Source: Streptomyces sp. Y2F8-2 (GTDB lineage Bacteria > Actinomycetota > Actinomycetes > Streptomycetales > Streptomycetaceae). Taken from it: a stretch of DNA of 64,000 nucleotides. How positions within the stretch are numbered: position 1 is the first letter of the stretch; each line of letters starts with the position of its first letter. This document shows positions 35,448 to 43,172 of the stretch, piece by piece. The position numbers and the translations under genes were made by a program. The notes beneath the pieces are model-generated. The model was not told where the DNA came from. It saw only the letters and a list, made by a program, of their open reading frames with translations, and did no database searches. Location of the stretch: NCBI RefSeq assembly GCF_014905555.1, contig NZ_BNGS01000010.1, positions 62,001-126,000 on the forward strand, given 5' to 3'.

Positions 35448-36230
35448 CTAGCGTCCCGAAAGCCCCGGGTAGCGGCCCGTGTTCACCCACTCGTCCATGG
35501 CCGGCCGGTCCGCCGTGTCCACGTACTCGATCCGTACACCTTGAAGGTCGGGCCCGGTGATCAGGGCGAACGGCGTCTCGCCGGGTCCTGGCCGGAAGTA
35601 GGCGTCGACGCTGATGTCCGCGGCTTCCAGCTTCTTCAGCCGCCCCTCCATGTCGTTCTCCCACACCCCGTAGTACAGGACCTTCCCGGCGTGTTCGAGG
35701 GAGGTGATACCGTCCCCGTCCGCCTGGATGAGTTCGTACTGCGGATACGCGGTGCGCGAGAAGGCGGCCGTCATCCGGCCCGGGCCGCCCCGCCCGCCCT
35801 GTTCCAGATAGGGGATCTCGAAGGTGGCCGGCTCGGTGAACTCGATGCCGAACCACTGCGAGTACAGCTCGACGGCCTCGGCCAGGTCCGGCACGACGAC
35901 GCCGACGTGGAAGCACGACTCCGGCAGCGGCGCCTTGTCCGCGGCGGGCCGGAACGTCTCCAGGATCGGCGGTTCGAGCAGGCACTCAAGGAGCCGGGGA
36001 ATGAACTCCGCCAGGTACGCAGTGTGCTTGTGCGCTTCGAGGGCGGCCTCGTCGGCGTACTCCTCGATGACGAGGCGTTCTCCCGGCCGGTCCTCGGAGA
36101 TGACGTAGTCGAAGCGGAGGCAGCCGGGTTCATGGGCGCGGATGTTGCGTTCGAGCCCTGCCATCAGGGCGTCGAGGCGGGCCTCGGTGCCCGGCTTGAC
36201 CAACTGCCGTGCGGTCGCGGTGATCGTCAC
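35448..36230 (-). CDS. ABM-monooxygenase/VOC two-domain fusion
   Basis: Protein of 260 residues. Residues 1-95 form an antibiotic-biosynthesis-monooxygenase (ABM, dimeric alpha-beta barrel) domain: MTITATARQLVKPGTEARLD, HEPGCLRFDYVISEDRPGER and EYADEAALEAHKHTAYLAEF. Residues about 105-245 form a VOC domain (CFHVGVVVPDLAEAVELYSQ, WFGIEF, YYGVWENDMEGRLKKLEAA, GVRIEYVDTA). Start GTG 36230 has AGGAG upstream. ABM enzymes oxygenate without cofactor, so a fused VOC could process the product. It sits between the VOC gene and the MFS exporter, all leftward. Confidence 0.8.
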   Translation of the reverse strand: MTITATARQLVKPGTEARLDALMAGLERNIRAHEPGCLRFDYVISEDRPGERLVIEEYADEAALEAHKHTAYLAEFIPRLLECLLEPPILETFRPAADKAPLPESCFHVGVVVPDLAEAVELYSQWFGIEFTEPATFEIPYLEQGGRGGPGRMTAAFSRTAYPQYELIQADGDGITSLEHAGKVLYYGVWENDMEGRLKKLEAADISVDAYFRPGPGETPFALITGPDLQGVRIEYVDTADRPAMDEWVNTGRYPGLSGR

Positions 36231-36382
36231 GAGTTACTCCTGTCAGTGAGACGTCCGAGGGAGGACGAGAGAGGGGACGTGGGGCGGGCATGTGCCGTGC
36301 ACCGGTGCCTGCGCCGATTGCCGGGCACCGGGCGCGTCCGTGCGGGGTCTCCTGCCCGGGCAGACCGCCGCGGGCACGGGGG

Positions 36383-37750
36383 TCAGACCGCCGTGGGCGC
36401 GGGACGCACCGCGGCCACCAGCAGCAGGGCGAGCAGCCCGCCTGCGGCCAGGACGGTGCCGGAGGAGGACAGGGTGGCCAGCGGTGCCAGTGCGGCGACT
36501 CCCAGCGCGCTGCCCGCCTGCCGACCGGCGTTGAACGCTCCCTGGCCGGTGGCCGCGAGCTCCTTCGGCGAGGCGATGGCCATGTCCGCGGTGGCCGCCG
36601 GGATGGCGAGTGTGGAACCGAAGGAGAGTGCGACCTGGGCCGTGATGACCAGGGCGAGCGGCGTGTCGTTCGAGGCGAACGCGAGGACTCCGCCGGCCGC
36701 TGTGTCCAGGGCGAGCCCGACCAGAATCACCCGACGCGCCCCGATCCGGGCGACGAGGCGGCCGGTCAGCAACGGCATGAAGCACATCGGCAGCGTCATC
36801 GGCAGGAACGCCGTGCCCGTTTCCAACGCCGACAGGCCCCGCTCCTCGACCATCCACTGGGTCAGCGCGTACAGCACTCCGTAGAAGATGAACGAGGCCA
36901 TGGCGCCGGCCACGATGTCCGCCCGCACCCGTGCCAGTCCGACCAGGGCGGGCGGCAGGATCGGCGTGGTGGCCCTGCGCTCGACGACGAACAGGGCGGC
37001 GAACGCCGCGGCCGCGAGTGCCAGGGCCAGCAGCGGCAGCGGACGCCCCCAGCCCTCGGTCCCGGCGTCGATCAGGCCGAACGTGAGGGAGGCCAGTGCC
37101 AGGACCGACAGCCCGATTCCGGCCCGGTCCACCTTGCGGACGGAGTCCGGGCGCCCACCGGGCAGTCCGCGGGACATGAGCAGCGTGACGGCCACGATGA
37201 CCGGGTTCACCAGGAACACCAGCCGCCAGCCGCCCAGTTCGACGAGCGCGCCGCCGAGGACGGGGCCCGCGATGAGACCGGTGGAGGTGATTGCCGCCCA
37301 GGTGCCGATGGCCTTGGCCCGCTCCGCCGGGTCCGGGTACAGCCCGGCGAGCAGTGCCAGTGATGCCGGGACCATTCCGGCGGCGGCGACGCCCAGCAGC
37401 GCCCGCCCGCCTATCAGGAACGCGGCGTCGGGCGAGGCCGCACAGAGGAGGGACAGGGCACCGAAGGCCAGCACGGCGCCCCGGTAGACGCTGCGGGCAC
37501 CGAACCGGTCGGCCACCGCGCCGGAGGCGAGGAGCAGGCCGGCGAAGACGATCGTGTAGGCGTCGACGGCCCAGGGCAGGGCCGCCTGGCTCGCATGGAG
37601 ATCGGAGCGGACGTCGGGCAGCGCGACGTTGAGGATGGAGGTGTCGAGAAGGACGAGGAAATTGCCCGCGGCGACCCCCGCGAACAGGCCCCGCCGCGAC
37701 GGCGTTGCCTGGCGGGAGGGCGCGGTCACCCGGTCGCTGGCGAATGTCAT
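36383..37750 (-). CDS. MFS exporter (DHA2/EmrB-QacA-like)
   Basis: Major facilitator of 455 residues with about 13-14 hydrophobic helices. The first helix pair has NFLVLLDTSILNVALPDVRS and GAVADRFGARSVYRG, the loop 2-3 motif A. Motif C-like GLIAGPVLGGALVELGGWRL marks antiporters. Likely exports the product or a toxic intermediate of the surrounding accessory genes by proton antiport. It lies between the ferritin-like and ABM-VOC genes on the same strand, with short gaps. Confidence 0.88.
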   Translation of the reverse strand: MTFASDRVTAPSRQATPSRRGLFAGVAAGNFLVLLDTSILNVALPDVRSDLHASQAALPWAVDAYTIVFAGLLLASGAVADRFGARSVYRGAVLAFGALSLLCAASPDAAFLIGGRALLGVAAAGMVPASLALLAGLYPDPAERAKAIGTWAAITSTGLIAGPVLGGALVELGGWRLVFLVNPVIVAVTLLMSRGLPGGRPDSVRKVDRAGIGLSVLALASLTFGLIDAGTEGWGRPLPLLALALAAAAFAALFVVERRATTPILPPALVGLARVRADIVAGAMASFIFYGVLYALTQWMVEERGLSALETGTAFLPMTLPMCFMPLLTGRLVARIGARRVILVGLALDTAAGGVLAFASNDTPLALVITAQVALSFGSTLAIPAATADMAIASPKELAATGQGAFNAGRQAGSALGVAALAPLATLSSSGTVLAAGGLLALLLVAAVRPAPTAV

Positions 37751-37811
37751 GAGGAATTCCTGTTCGAAGGGGTTACGCGCGGCTGATGGGGCGAAGCGCG
37801 TCTTTCGCCGG

Positions 37812-38945
37812 TCAGGCGGCGTTGTTGAGGAAGCGAGGCCCGTAGAAGACCGGCCGGGCCAGATCGGTGTAACGCTCGAGGGACCGGAATTCCCTGGGAT
37901 ACAGCTCCTCCAGGCGTGCGACGACCGCCGGAGGAATTTCGTTGCGCATGATCGTGAAGCAGGAACGCACCCGCATCTGGTCCATCTGGGTGACCGCGGC
38001 CCCGAGCGAGGGCCACCAGGTCTCCACCGGGCCGTTCCAGGTGGTGTCCAGCGCGAGCATCATCTGCGTGTAGGCGTCGTCGAACGATTCGAGTTCCTTG
38101 CGCACCTCGGGCCCGCGCGGATCGAGGGCCAGCACCGCCTCGTAGCCGTCCGCGGGAACGGCGAGGGTGTTGATGACCACCGGCCAGACGATCTCCTCGC
38201 CGGTGAAGAACTCACGCTCGGTCTCCCGGGAGAAGGGCACCGCGTCGAGGGGCCGGTAGCGCCGGCCGTAGCGCAGCTCGGCGAACCGGGCGTAGTGAGA
38301 GCCCTCCTTCTGGAAGGTCTCGGCGGCCGTCTCCACGGTGCCCTCGCCGCCGCCTTCACCCTGCTCGGTGATGATGTCCAGCGCGTGCAGGAACGAGGCG
38401 ACAGGGTCCGGGTCGTCCCTGTCGAACGTGAGATAGCCGAGGTTTCCGCCGACCTGGTTGGCCGGCCCGCCCAGGCGTACGGCCCGCTCGACGGCAGCCG
38501 CGTTGCGCTTGATCGCGTTCCGGATGGCGTCGTAGAACGCGCCGATCGTGGGATAGGAGGCGCCGCGCTGCCGGGTGTTGAGGAGGAACAGCGGTGCTTC
38601 CAGCCGCATGAACGACTCCAGCGCGGCGCCGGACAGTTTCGCCAGCCGCGGCCTCAGGTCGGGGGCGACCCCGCCGGGCAGGCCGCCGGTGCCGGGGTAG
38701 GCCGGTTTGAGGCCCTTGATCGCGGGGCTTCCGCCGAGTGCGGCGACCATGTTGGCGGCGATGGCCATGTGCACCATCTCCTCCATCAGGACGCTGCGGA
38801 TGGTGTTGTACGAGGGGTAGTTCTGCACCTCGAGCGAGTACATCGCGGCGCAGTACAGCGGCATGGTGGAGTGCTCCAGCGCGATCGCCGTCTGCAGGGC
38901 GCCGCGGATCCAGCTGAGGTCTCTGAGGTCGACCGGTGTGGGCAT
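37812..38945 (-). CDS. Ferritin-like (VioB/iminophenylpyruvate-synthase-type) protein
   Basis: Protein of 377 residues with the ferritin-like domain found in VioB/RebD-type enzymes and other natural-product proteins. Metal-ligand helices are visible as ALQTAIALEHSTMPLY (Glu24) and SVLMEEMVHMAIAANMVAAL (EExxH, residues 55-59); further candidates lie at ETFQKEGSHYARFAEL. The C-terminal 100 residues (TWNGPVETWWPSLGAAVTQM...) are family-like but unassigned. Such domains carry a di-iron or heme centre or act structurally. Between the DJ-1 gene and the MFS gene, same strand. Confidence 0.78.
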   Translation of the reverse strand: MPTPVDLRDLSWIRGALQTAIALEHSTMPLYCAAMYSLEVQNYPSYNTIRSVLMEEMVHMAIAANMVAALGGSPAIKGLKPAYPGTGGLPGGVAPDLRPRLAKLSGAALESFMRLEAPLFLLNTRQRGASYPTIGAFYDAIRNAIKRNAAAVERAVRLGGPANQVGGNLGYLTFDRDDPDPVASFLHALDIITEQGEGGGEGTVETAAETFQKEGSHYARFAELRYGRRYRPLDAVPFSRETEREFFTGEEIVWPVVINTLAVPADGYEAVLALDPRGPEVRKELESFDDAYTQMMLALDTTWNGPVETWWPSLGAAVTQMDQMRVRSCFTIMRNEIPPAVVARLEELYPREFRSLERYTDLARPVFYGPRFLNNAA

Positions 38946-38970
38946 GTGAGGCTCCCGGGTGCGTCGGCGC

Positions 38971-39771
38971 TCAGGCTTCGGCGGACTCGTCGAGCGGCGG
39001 GAAGAGCATCGGCTGGAAGAAGTTCTGGAAGGACTCCTCCAGCTCGGGGTGCTGGTAGAACTCCGGCCCGGTCTCCTCGAAGATCGCGTCCCCGATGCCG
39101 CCGATGGTGTCGAACATCATCGAGACGATGGTGCCGACCTCCCGGCCGAAGTAGTGCGCCACCATGGCGACCGCACCGCCGTTCACGCCGTAGGAACCGG
39201 TGAACGTCCAGATGCGCGAGGCGGTGTTGGCGATCCACATCCGGCGGCCGAGGGGCACGTTGAAGCCCTCGCCGCGCAGTCCGCGGGCCACCGCGGCGAC
39301 ACAGGTCAGCGGCTCGTCGTTGACGATTCCGGAGCGGGCGATGATGCCGACGCCCGAGCAGTTGGCGGCGATGACCTTGCCCGCTTCGTGGTGGCGGCGG
39401 ATGAGCTTGTGCACACGGTCGTTGGTCAGCAGCGCGCCGGAGCCGACACCGCCGGGGATGTACAGGATGTCGAACAGGTCGTCGTCGTTCAGTACCGAGT
39501 CGGCGACGACGTTGGTGCCCATCTGCATCTTGACGACGCCGGGCTCCAGGGAGACCAGGCGCACGTCGAGCTCGCGGTTGGCGGCCTCCCGCTCCCACGG
39601 CGCGATCTGTCCGCTGGTGACCAGCGCGACGCCCTTGAAGATCTCCAGCGGTGTGATGGTGTCCTGCTCGGAGCATGACTCGTAGCCGAGAACCGCGATG
39701 GAGCCGATCTGGGCCGGCGCCCCGCCGGACGCCGTGGTACCGAGGGCGGTTGTGGAGGTGGGTGTACTCAC
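38971..39771 (-). CDS. DJ-1/PfpI-family protein (isonitrile-hydratase-like)
   Basis: DJ-1/PfpI superfamily protein of 266 residues. The nucleophile elbow is VIAANCSGVGIIARSG with Cys near residue 139; the preceding FDILYIPGGVGSGALL and N-terminal QIGSIAVLGYESCSEQDTITPLEIFKG fit the isocyanide-hydratase/transcriptional-regulator-like branch, and the C-terminus lacks an AraC HTH. Start GTG 39771 follows GGGGAG. It opens the leftward arm opposite the cupin gene. Possible roles are hydration of isonitrile or alpha-oxoaldehyde, or an amidase-like step; not decidable here. Confidence 0.85.
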   Translation of the reverse strand: MSTPTSTTALGTTASGGAPAQIGSIAVLGYESCSEQDTITPLEIFKGVALVTSGQIAPWEREAANRELDVRLVSLEPGVVKMQMGTNVVADSVLNDDDLFDILYIPGGVGSGALLTNDRVHKLIRRHHEAGKVIAANCSGVGIIARSGIVNDEPLTCVAAVARGLRGEGFNVPLGRRMWIANTASRIWTFTGSYGVNGGAVAMVAHYFGREVGTIVSMMFDTIGGIGDAIFEETGPEFYQHPELEESFQNFFQPMLFPPLDESAEA

Positions 39772-39952
39772 AGTGCTCCCCCATTCGTGTGTGTGCGGGG
39801 CCGGCCGGCTCGGACACCACCGGACCTGAACCCGGCCCCGCCAGGAAACAGTGCCAACAGCACCCGGGCGGCTTCAAATAAGCAATCCGGGGAGGGCCAT
39901 TACTTCAGTGAGGGCCCCCGGGATGGTTATCGGGGACTACCGTCCCGGCTAT

Positions 39953-39981
39953 TTGGCCGATTCAGGCCGTCCGGCTACTGT
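39953..39981 (+). promoter_or_regulatory. Candidate promoter of the cupin operon
   Basis: TTGGCC (39953-39958), 17 bases, TACTGT (39976-39981), 49 bases before the cupin start in the 259-base divergent gap 39772-40030. Moderate match to a vegetative promoter. The rest of the gap shows no clear operator. Confidence 0.4.
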
Positions 39982-40030
39982 CCTTTCCCGGACCGGGAGT
40001 CCACACTCAAATGCTCGATGGGGGATCGAC

Positions 40031-40795
40031 ATGTCCGAGCTGACGCAGAATTTGAGTCCGATCGATATGGCGGTGAGAATCGACCCGGGCCCACGGGATT
40101 TCGCCGCACTGAACGAAGTCGTCCGTAAAGGCTCCCGCATCGGAAACGAGAGCCTGGACGAGGACGCCCACCTCAACGAGATCATCCCCAAGCCGTGGGG
40201 GCTCGAGTACCGCATCTACGTCGACGATTTCATCGACGTGTGGAATCTGAAGATCGACGAGGGCGAGTCCACGTCGATGCACGTGCACCCCCGCAAGCTG
40301 ACGTATCTCCTCTGCCTCGCGGGGCAGGGTGTGACCGACACGCTGACGGGCGAGATCCCGGTGGGCAGCGGATCGGTCCTGCGCATCGGGGGCGGCGCCT
40401 TCCACTCCTCCCGGAGTATCGGCCCCGGCCCGCTGTGGCTGGTCGAGGTCGAGGCACCGCGCAACAAGTTCGACCTGATCCGGCTGCGCGACACCTACGA
40501 CCGGCAGGGCACGGCCTACGAGCAGCACCACACCGAGGCGCCCGAACTGCCGGCGAGGCCGGTGACGTATCTGCCGCAGGCGCGGCTGCGGGACCGGTCC
40601 CCGGGCGCGGAGTTCGCGTTCTCCATCCGGGCCGGTGCGGACGTGTTCTACCGGCGCCAGGAGCGGGACCTGTTCCACATCCCGCTCGGCCTGACCGGAG
40701 TGGTCACCGGCGAGGTGGACATCCTCGCCCCTGCACAGGGCGACGTGCGCCGTCCCGCGCTGGACCAGTACTACCTCTCGCTCGCGCTCGCCTGA
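40031..40795 (+). CDS. Cupin-fold protein (mannose-6-phosphate-isomerase-like)
   Basis: Protein of 254 residues with a cupin barrel in residues about 50-160: IIPKPWGLEYRIYVDD (the PWGxEY opening seen in type II phosphomannose isomerases), then IDEGESTSMHVHPRKLTYLL with the HxH metal motif, GEIPVGSGSVLRIGGGAFHS (third His) and GPLWLVEVEAPRNKFD. A second, weaker barrel may follow (DVFYRRQERDLFHIPLGLTG). Start ATG 40031 follows GGGGGA. First gene of the rightward arm, followed by a DJ-1 gene after 87 bases. Metal-dependent isomerase or dioxygenase are the likely options. Confidence 0.78.
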   Translation: MSELTQNLSPIDMAVRIDPGPRDFAALNEVVRKGSRIGNESLDEDAHLNEIIPKPWGLEYRIYVDDFIDVWNLKIDEGESTSMHVHPRKLTYLLCLAGQGVTDTLTGEIPVGSGSVLRIGGGAFHSSRSIGPGPLWLVEVEAPRNKFDLIRLRDTYDRQGTAYEQHHTEAPELPARPVTYLPQARLRDRSPGAEFAFSIRAGADVFYRRQERDLFHIPLGLTGVVTGEVDILAPAQGDVRRPALDQYYLSLALA

Positions 40796-40882
40796 CCGTC
40801 CGGGCCGGCCCGGACGGTCAGGACGACGGAACCCGCACCGAACGGCCCACTCAGCAACCACGCCCGAAGAAGGAGCACGCTC

Positions 40883-41428
40883 ATGCCCAGTGCCGTCATC
40901 ATCACCGGCCCCGGATTCCAGGACCACGACGTGGTCTACACCTACTACCGGCTTCTCGAAGAGGGCTGGCACGTGGACGTGGCCACCCGCAACGGCGCCG
41001 ATGTCGTCGGCAAGTACGGCGTCCCGTTGCCCATGGACAAGACCGCCAAGCCGCTGATCGCCTTCGAGCAGCTGGACGCCGCGGCCTACGACGCGGTCAT
41101 CCTCACCGGCGGCCACGAGGCGCCCGACCGGGTGCGCCAGGACGCCCGTGTCCTCGACTTCGTCCGCGCCATGGACGCGGCCGAGAAGGTCGTCGCCGGC
41201 CTGTGCCACGGCCCGTGGATCATGGTCTCCGCCGGCGTGCTCAAGGGCCGTCGCGCCTGCGCCTACATAGGTCTGCGCGACGACGTGATCAACGCCGGTG
41301 CCGACGTCGTGGACTCCGACGTGATCGTCGACGGCCACATCATCACCTGCTCCTACTACGCCTATGTGGGCCGGTTCATGCAGCGGGTCTTCGAAACGGT
41401 CGCCAAGAAGCAGGTGGCAGCGGCCTGA
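40883..41428 (+). CDS. DJ-1/PfpI-family protein
   Basis: PfpI-type protein of 181 residues: SAVIITGPGFQDHDVVYTYY (the Glu of the catalytic triad is replaced by Asp or displaced), YDAVILTGGHEAPDRVRQD and the nucleophile elbow VVAGLCHGPWIMVSAGVLKG with Cys-His, then RRACAYIGLRDDVINAGADV. Family members are cysteine hydrolases, glyoxalases or lyases. Start ATG 40883 has AAGGAG upstream. Second DJ-1 homologue of the cluster and only distantly like the other two, so not a recent duplication. Confidence 0.87.
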   Translation: MPSAVIITGPGFQDHDVVYTYYRLLEEGWHVDVATRNGADVVGKYGVPLPMDKTAKPLIAFEQLDAAAYDAVILTGGHEAPDRVRQDARVLDFVRAMDAAEKVVAGLCHGPWIMVSAGVLKGRRACAYIGLRDDVINAGADVVDSDVIVDGHIITCSYYAYVGRFMQRVFETVAKKQVAAA

Positions 41429-41513
41429 GCGGCCGTTGTCACCCGCGCGGGGCGCGCCCCCATCCCCCGTACGGCGCGCGCCCTTCGCATCCTCGAGGCC
41501 TTGAGGAGACACC

Positions 41514-42245
41514 TTGCTGATACTCGACTTCGACGGCGTCATCGCCGACGCCTTCACCGAGTGCGCTGTCGTCACCCACTACGCCGACCACGACCCGGCC
41601 ACGGTCGCGGCCAAGCCGATCGCCGAACTGGCGGCTGCCATGCCCGCCGGGTTCGTGTCCCGCTTCCGCACGGTCCGCACCTACGCCCGGCTGCTGGACG
41701 ACTTCATGGTGGCCCGCGACCCCGCCGCCGACTCGATCCGGGGCCTGAAGGACTTCGAGGCCCTCGCGGCCCGCATCCCGGGACCCAGGCTCGACGCCCT
41801 GGTACGGGGCGCGACCGCGGTACGGGCCGCGCTGCGCGAGCGCCGGCGTACGGAGTGGCTGGACCTCCACACCCTGTATCCGGGAATCGCCGGGCCGCTC
41901 CGCCGCCACAGCGGCAGAGGCACGTCGATCGTCACGGCGAAGGACGAGCGGAGCGTGTGGGAGATCCTGGCCCATCACGGTCTGGACGTCACCGTGGCCC
42001 AGGTCGTCGGCGAGTGCTCGGACAAGCGCACGGTCGTGCGGCGGATCGCCGCGGCCGACGGGCTCCCGCCGGACGCCGTGACGTTCATCGACGACCACAT
42101 CACCAACGCGCTCGCGGTGCGCGACACGGGTGCCACGAGCCTGTGGGCGTGGTGGGGCTACCACACGCCCGAGCACGTCGAGCGTGCCATCGCACGCAGG
42201 CAGCGGCGGGTGTACCTGCCCGAACTGGCGGAGCTGACCGCCTGA
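41514..42245 (+). CDS. HAD-superfamily hydrolase
   Basis: Haloacid-dehalogenase-like phosphatase of 243 residues: motif I LILDFDGVIADAF at the N-terminus (Asp5, Asp7), a helical cap (about 20-110), motif II Ser/Thr in GTSIVTAKDERS, motif III Lys in CSDKRTVVRRI and motif IV DAVTFIDDHITNALAV. The start is TTG 41514 with GAGGAG upstream; no nearby ATG keeps motif I. Probable phosphate-ester hydrolase acting on a pathway intermediate. Between two DJ-1 genes, same strand. Confidence 0.85.
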   Translation: MLILDFDGVIADAFTECAVVTHYADHDPATVAAKPIAELAAAMPAGFVSRFRTVRTYARLLDDFMVARDPAADSIRGLKDFEALAARIPGPRLDALVRGATAVRAALRERRRTEWLDLHTLYPGIAGPLRRHSGRGTSIVTAKDERSVWEILAHHGLDVTVAQVVGECSDKRTVVRRIAAADGLPPDAVTFIDDHITNALAVRDTGATSLWAWWGYHTPEHVERAIARRQRRVYLPELAELTA

Positions 42246-42305
42246 TCGGCGCCTTCGCCCATCGCACCCCGCTCCACCGGACACTTCTCACAACGGAGGA
42301 TTGAC

Positions 42306-42971
42306 ATGCCGAAGGTTCTCTTCGCCCTCACCTCGCACGGCCGGCTCGGCGACACCGGCCGCACCACCGGCTTCTACGTCCCCGAGGTCGCCCACCCCGC
42401 CGAGGTCTTCCGGGCGGCCGGCTGGGACATCGCGTTCGTGTCGGTCGCCGGCGGGCAGCCGCCGCGCGACGGGATCAAGCCGGACGACACCGTCACGGCC
42501 CGATTCCTGGCCGACAACGAGGCCGCGCTCGCCGCCACCCCCACCGCCGCGGAACTCGATGCCGCCGACTACGACGCCGTCTACTTCGCCGGTGGCCACG
42601 GCACGATGTGGGACTTCCCCGACGCGACCGCGCTGGCGCGGCTGGCCGCGGCCGTCTACGAGCGCGGTGGGGTCGTCGCCGCCGTCTGCCACGGTCCGGC
42701 CGCCCTGGTGAACCTCACCCTCACGGACGGTTCTCATCTGGTCGCCGGCAAGCAGGTCTCGTCCTTCACCGACGAGGAGGAGGCCGCCGTGGGACTGTCC
42801 GGCGTCGTGCCCTTCGCCCTGGAGACGGCCCTGACCGAACGGGGCGCGAAGTTCACCAAGGCCGCGAACTTCACCGAGCACGCGGTGGCCGACACCCGCC
42901 TCGTGACGGGTCAGAACCCGGCTTCAGCAGCCAAGGTCGCCGAACTGACAATTCTTCAGAGCACCAACTGA
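42306..42971 (+). CDS. DJ-1/PfpI-family protein (Hsp31/glyoxalase-III-like)
   Basis: Type-1 glutamine-amidotransferase-like DJ-1 protein of 221 residues: MPKVLFALTSHGRLGDTGRT, TGFYVPEVAHPAEVFRAAGW (conserved Glu), YDAVYFAGGHGTMWDFPDA and the elbow GGVVAAVCHGPAALVNLTLT with catalytic Cys-His. This is the Hsp31-like branch with reported methylglyoxal hydratase (glyoxalase III) or chaperone activity. Start ATG 42306 follows ACGGAGGA. Third DJ-1 homologue of the cluster, and last gene of the rightward arm before a terminator. Confidence 0.88.
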   Translation: MPKVLFALTSHGRLGDTGRTTGFYVPEVAHPAEVFRAAGWDIAFVSVAGGQPPRDGIKPDDTVTARFLADNEAALAATPTAAELDAADYDAVYFAGGHGTMWDFPDATALARLAAAVYERGGVVAAVCHGPAALVNLTLTDGSHLVAGKQVSSFTDEEEAAVGLSGVVPFALETALTERGAKFTKAANFTEHAVADTRLVTGQNPASAAKVAELTILQSTN

Positions 42972-42998
42972 CCAGTTGAAAAAGAAACGGGTTGGCTG

Positions 42999-43029
42999 TC
43001 AGCGGGGCGGATTCCCATCGCCCCGCTGA
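42999..43029 (+). terminator. Terminator of the cupin-DJ-1 operon
   Basis: TCAGCGGGGCG (42999-43009) pairs perfectly with CGCCCCGCTGA (43019-43029) around nine bases; TACGATTTTG follows. It lies 28 bases after the last DJ-1 gene. Confidence 0.85.
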
Positions 43030-43036
43030 TACGATT

Positions 43037-43050
43037 TTGTAACTTTACAA
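43037..43050. promoter_or_regulatory. Palindrome upstream of the LysR gene
   Basis: TTGTAA-CT-TTACAA, a perfect inverted repeat in an AT-rich patch 123 bases before the LysR-type gene. It contains a T-N11-A pattern (43038-43050) as in LysR operators, and is followed by the direct repeat CTTGAA-N5-CTTGAA. It may be the autoregulatory site. Confidence 0.45.
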
Positions 43051-43172
43051 GGGCTTGAAAGCGACTTGAACGCCCCCGCGAGGCGGAACGGTATCGTTCG
43101 AACCGATGCTCGGGGGCGGTCGCATAGCGCGGAACACCCCCGACCACCGCCGGTTGGGGGGCCGGCACGACT

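Noticed and set aside
35003..39203. Long plus-strand open frames under the leftward accessory arm
   Set aside because: They mirror the SDR, VOC, ABM-VOC, MFS and ferritin-like genes and show no motifs; the minus-strand proteins match known families throughout.
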